Assembly: GCF_003071065.1 (NCBI RefSeq)
Contig: NZ_QCXX01000004.1
Coordinates: 614-64,613, forward strand
DNA: 64,000 nucleotides
DNA from: Sphingobacterium athyrii
Lineage (GTDB): Bacteria > Bacteroidota > Bacteroidia > Sphingobacteriales > Sphingobacteriaceae
Direction of reading: 5' to 3'
Position 1 is the stretch's first letter, and every line of letters begins with the position of its first letter. The position numbers and the translations under genes are program-made. The notes below the pieces were generated by a model. It was not told the DNA's origin, did no database searches, and was given only the letters and a program-made list of their open reading frames with translations. Shown piece by piece: positions 61,678 through 64,000 of the stretch.

Positions 61678-62721
61678 ATGGAGTGGTCTTTTGTTATAGA
61701 AAAATTAATACTGGTGTCTGTGATCTTCGTCATTACTTTGGTAATTGCGATGTACTCAACACTTGCCGAGCGTAAAATAGCAGGTTTTATGCAGGATCGC
61801 TATGGTCCGGATCGGGCTGGTATATTTGGTCTCCTACAGCCATTGTGCGATGGTGGAAAGTTCTTCTTTAAGGAAGAGATTATTCCTGCCGGTGCACATA
61901 AGGTGCTCTTTATTGTCGGGCCGACCATTGCAATCATTACGGCCTGTATCAGTTCGGCAGTTATCCCTTGGGGACAGGAGTTACAGATTGGCGATCGTAT
62001 GGTCTCACTGCAGGTGGCAGATGTCAATGTTGGTATATTGTACATGTTTGGGGTCATCGCATTGGGCGTATATGGCATCATGCTGGGCGGATGGGCGTCC
62101 AATAATAAATTTTCGTTAATGGGCGCGATTCGTGCGGCATCACAAAGTATCAGTTATGAAATTGCCATGGGACTTTCCATTATCGCATTGTTGATGGTGA
62201 CGCAAAGTCTCTCGCTTAAAGAAATTGTAGCCCAACAATCGGGTTTTGTCAATTGGAATATCTGGGCACAGCCCCTCGGATTTATTATTTTTATGGTCTG
62301 CGCATTTGCAGAGTGTAACCGTGTTCCATTTGATTTACCGGAATGTGAAACGGAATTGGTCGGCGGTTATCATACAGAGTATTCTTCGATGAAATTGGGC
62401 CTTTATATGTTCTCGGAATACATCAATATGTTTGTGTCCTCGGCATTGATGGCGTCACTGTATTTCGGAGGGTATAACTTCCCTTTTATGAATGACCTTG
62501 GGCTGTCTGCAAATTGGATCACAGTTATTGGTGTCATTGTATTCTTCCTGAAAATATTTGGATTTATCTTTTTCTTTATGTGGGTACGTTGGACTTTGCC
62601 ACGGTTCCGTTATGATCAATTGATGAATCTGGGCTGGAAGATGCTGATTCCACTGGCCATTGCCAATATTGTACTTACAGGGGTATTCACATTGATAAAA
62701 GATACTTATTTCTCATCATAA
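61678..62721 (+). CDS. nuoH: NADH-quinone oxidoreductase subunit H
   Basis: 347 residues, eight membrane helices. It forms the quinone chamber with NuoB and NuoD. Conserved ERKIAGFMQDRYGPDRAGIFGLLQPLCDG, and the acidic loop FAECNRVPFDLPECETELVGGYHTEYSSMK. The ATG is 9 nt after nuoG. Family length normal. Confidence 0.97.
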   Translation: MEWSFVIEKLILVSVIFVITLVIAMYSTLAERKIAGFMQDRYGPDRAGIFGLLQPLCDGGKFFFKEEIIPAGAHKVLFIVGPTIAIITACISSAVIPWGQELQIGDRMVSLQVADVNVGILYMFGVIALGVYGIMLGGWASNNKFSLMGAIRAASQSISYEIAMGLSIIALLMVTQSLSLKEIVAQQSGFVNWNIWAQPLGFIIFMVCAFAECNRVPFDLPECETELVGGYHTEYSSMKLGLYMFSEYINMFVSSALMASLYFGGYNFPFMNDLGLSANWITVIGVIVFFLKIFGFIFFFMWVRWTLPRFRYDQLMNLGWKMLIPLAIANIVLTGVFTLIKDTYFSS

Positions 62722-62736
62722 TAAGAAAGGATTTTT

Positions 62737-63246
62737 ATGCAACTAAGCAATCGTAAGAAAGTAATCGAACAAAAACCAATGACCTTTTCGGAAAAAATTT
62801 ATTTTCCGGCAATTGTCAGGGGGTTGCGGATTACATTGAGACATTTTTTTAAGAAAATCCCCACTGTCAAATATCCTGAGGAAATAAGACCCTATTCGAA
62901 GAATTTTAGGGGACAACATTCGTTAAAGCGGGATGAGGAGGGACGCGAGCGCTGTACAGCATGCGGATTATGTGCGTTGTCATGTCCTGCGGAAGCAATT
63001 ACAATGACTGCTGCTGAACGTAAAAAGGGTGAAGAACACCTCTATCGTGAAGAGAAGTATGCGTCGGTTTATGAAATTAACATGTTACGTTGTATTTTCT
63101 GTGGTCTTTGTGAAGAAGCCTGTCCAAAAGAGGCCATTTATTTGGACGGCCCACATGTGACAGCGGATTACTTACGTAAGGATTTTATCTATGGGAAGGA
63201 TAAGCTGGTCGAGCCGACCTTTGATATTACCAAATTAAAGAGCTAA
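62737..63246 (+). CDS. nuoI: NADH-quinone oxidoreductase subunit I
   Basis: 169 residues. Two [4Fe-4S] clusters (N6a, N6b): CTACGLCALSCPAEAI (Cys 73, 76, 79, 83) and CIFCGLCEEACPKEAI (Cys 119, 122, 125, 129), each with the usual CP end. The N-terminal basic helix region lies on the membrane arm. It follows nuoH by 15 nt. Confidence 0.97.
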   Translation: MQLSNRKKVIEQKPMTFSEKIYFPAIVRGLRITLRHFFKKIPTVKYPEEIRPYSKNFRGQHSLKRDEEGRERCTACGLCALSCPAEAITMTAAERKKGEEHLYREEKYASVYEINMLRCIFCGLCEEACPKEAIYLDGPHVTADYLRKDFIYGKDKLVEPTFDITKLKS

Positions 63247-63257
63247 TTCAAGAAATT

Positions 63258-63755
63258 ATGACAGTATTTTATTTAGTAGCCTTCTTGTCTATTTTCTTTG
63301 CGCTGATGACCATCTTTACGAAGAACCCCGTGCATAGTGTATTGTATCTGGTCATTACCTTTTTCACATTTACAGTGCATTACATTTTATTGAATGCTCA
63401 GTTTTTGGCTGTGGTCAATTTTATTGTCTATATGGGGGCGATCATGGTACTCTTTTTATTTGTACTTATGTTGCTCAATTTAAATAAGGATACCGAACCG
63501 ATGAAGTCCAATCTGGTCAAATTTATGGGGGTAATTGCGGGCTGCTGCTTAGTGGTCACCTTTTTTGGAGTGTATCGTGTGTTTGAGATCTCCAACCCTT
63601 TGACAGTCGTTAATCCTGAAATTGGACTGGTAAAAAATCTGGGCAAGGTATTGTTTAACGAATTTTTGCTTCCTTTTGAGCTGTCTTCTTTATTATTATT
63701 GACAGCCATGATCGGAGCGATATTATTAGCTAAGAAAGAACCTAAACAAATCTAA
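63258..63755 (+). CDS. nuoJ: NADH-quinone oxidoreductase subunit J
   Basis: 165 residues, five membrane helices (~2-20, 28-48, 53-75, 92-112, 138-160). The conserved pi-bulge segment is visible as [18 protein letters not shown]. The stop and the nuoK start share one base (TAATG). Confidence 0.95.
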   Translation: MTVFYLVAFLSIFFALMTIFTKNPVHSVLYLVITFFTFTVHYILLNAQFLAVVNFIVYMGAIMVLFLFVLMLLNLNKDTEPMKSNLVKFMGVIAGCCLVVTFFGVYRVFEISNPLTVVNPEIGLVKNLGKVLFNEFLLPFELSSLLLLTAMIGAILLAKKEPKQI

Positions 63756-64000
63756 TGGAAACAGTTGTTCAACAGTTGCAGGGCGTACCAATAAATCATT
63801 ATTTGATTTTTTGCACTATTATTTTTGCTATTGGTGTGGTCGGTGTGCTTATCCGTCGTAACGTAATCATTATTATGATGTCCATCGAATTAATGCTTAA
63901 CGCTGTCAACCTGCTGTTAGCAGCTTTTTCGGTGCAGCATGGTGATTCATCAGGGCAGGTGTTTGTCTTCTTCATTATGGCTCTTGCGGCTGCGGAGGTC
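63755..64000 (+). CDS. nuoK: NADH-quinone oxidoreductase subunit K (partial, cut by window end)
   Basis: 82 codons are visible of a subunit normally ~100-110 residues long. Sequence after the ATG: a short N-terminus, then three hydrophobic stretches containing the family residues [12 protein letters not shown] (conserved membrane Glu) and [13 protein letters not shown]. The open frame continues past position 64000; nuoL, M and N presumably follow outside the window. Confidence 0.95.
   Translation, partial: METVVQQLQGVPINHYLIFCTIIFAIGVVGVLIRRNVIIIMMSIELMLNAVNLLLAAFSVQHGDSSGQVFVFFIMALAAAEV

Noticed and set aside
1-64000. Prophage, transposon or integrative element
   Set aside because: No integrase, transposase, terminal repeats or tRNA-attachment site was seen; gene content is core-like throughout.

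Overview
The window comes from a Bacteroidota chromosome, most likely family Sphingobacteriaceae (Sphingobacterium or a close relative; the genus is inferred, not proven). The reasons are an AT-rich genome, promoters of the TAnnTTTG type instead of classical -10/-35 boxes, scarce Shine-Dalgarno sequences, a bamD-rpoZ-coaBC operon, an ExbB/ExbD/ExbD/TonB operon, an outer-membrane beta-barrel protein of the TonB-receptor superfamily, a short NuoG, and many lipoproteins with an N-terminal signal and lipobox cysteine. It is nearly all core chromosome. I see no prophage, insertion sequence, CRISPR array or integrase.

Layout. 1-400 is the tail of an rRNA operon (23S 3' end, 5S, terminator), followed by a gene-poor stretch with one possible 44-residue proline-rich ORF. 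0.95-5.3 kb holds an SRPBCC protein, an RNA m5C methyltransferase and the bamD-rpoZ-coaBC operon. 5.5-12.3 kb holds a NifU-type Fe-S protein, a secreted CarboxypepD-like protein, a minus-strand run (TPR protein, aroE, metallo-hydrolase, FtsX-type permease) and a major OmpA porin. 12.5-15.3 kb is a phosphate block: Pit transporter, its DUF47 partner and a PhoR-like kinase, with PhoP-like TTAACA direct repeats in front of the transporter operon. 15.4-21 kb has psd, a MORN-type secreted protein, polA and, divergently, rsgA. 21-26.5 kb has two overlapping genes for uncharacterised envelope proteins and an AsmA-like protein. 26.6-29.6 kb is a potassium-uptake group (trkH, trkA, ybjQ). 29.8-38.8 kb has YfhO, rnhB, a large outer-membrane beta-barrel protein, a GNAT acetyltransferase, an M16 peptidase and fabD. 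39-46 kb is the RDD / SpoIIM / DUF4129 / DUF4350 / MoxR / DUF58 membrane-chaperone cluster. 46-49.3 kb has metK under a probable long-loop SAM-II riboswitch, a YegS-type lipid kinase and a SUI1-family factor. 49.7-55.9 kb is the TonB energisation operon, extended by a small membrane protein, a PstS-like lipoprotein and a large TPR protein. 56.0 kb to the end is the complex I operon nuoA-K, cut off inside nuoK.

The most interesting signals are in non-coding DNA: the variant SAM-II aptamer before metK, the Pho-box-like repeats before the Pit operon, five 11-bp tandem repeats between fabD and the RDD gene, a parS-like palindrome before trkH, a shared 17-bp promoter element at trkH, trkA and yfhO, and several promoters whose -7 element ends only 3-4 nt before the start codon, suggesting leaderless mRNAs. 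The best protein-level unknowns are the 818/345-residue gene pair at 21.1-24.5 kb and the PstS-like and TPR proteins inside the TonB operon. I found no convincing wholly new multi-gene system.
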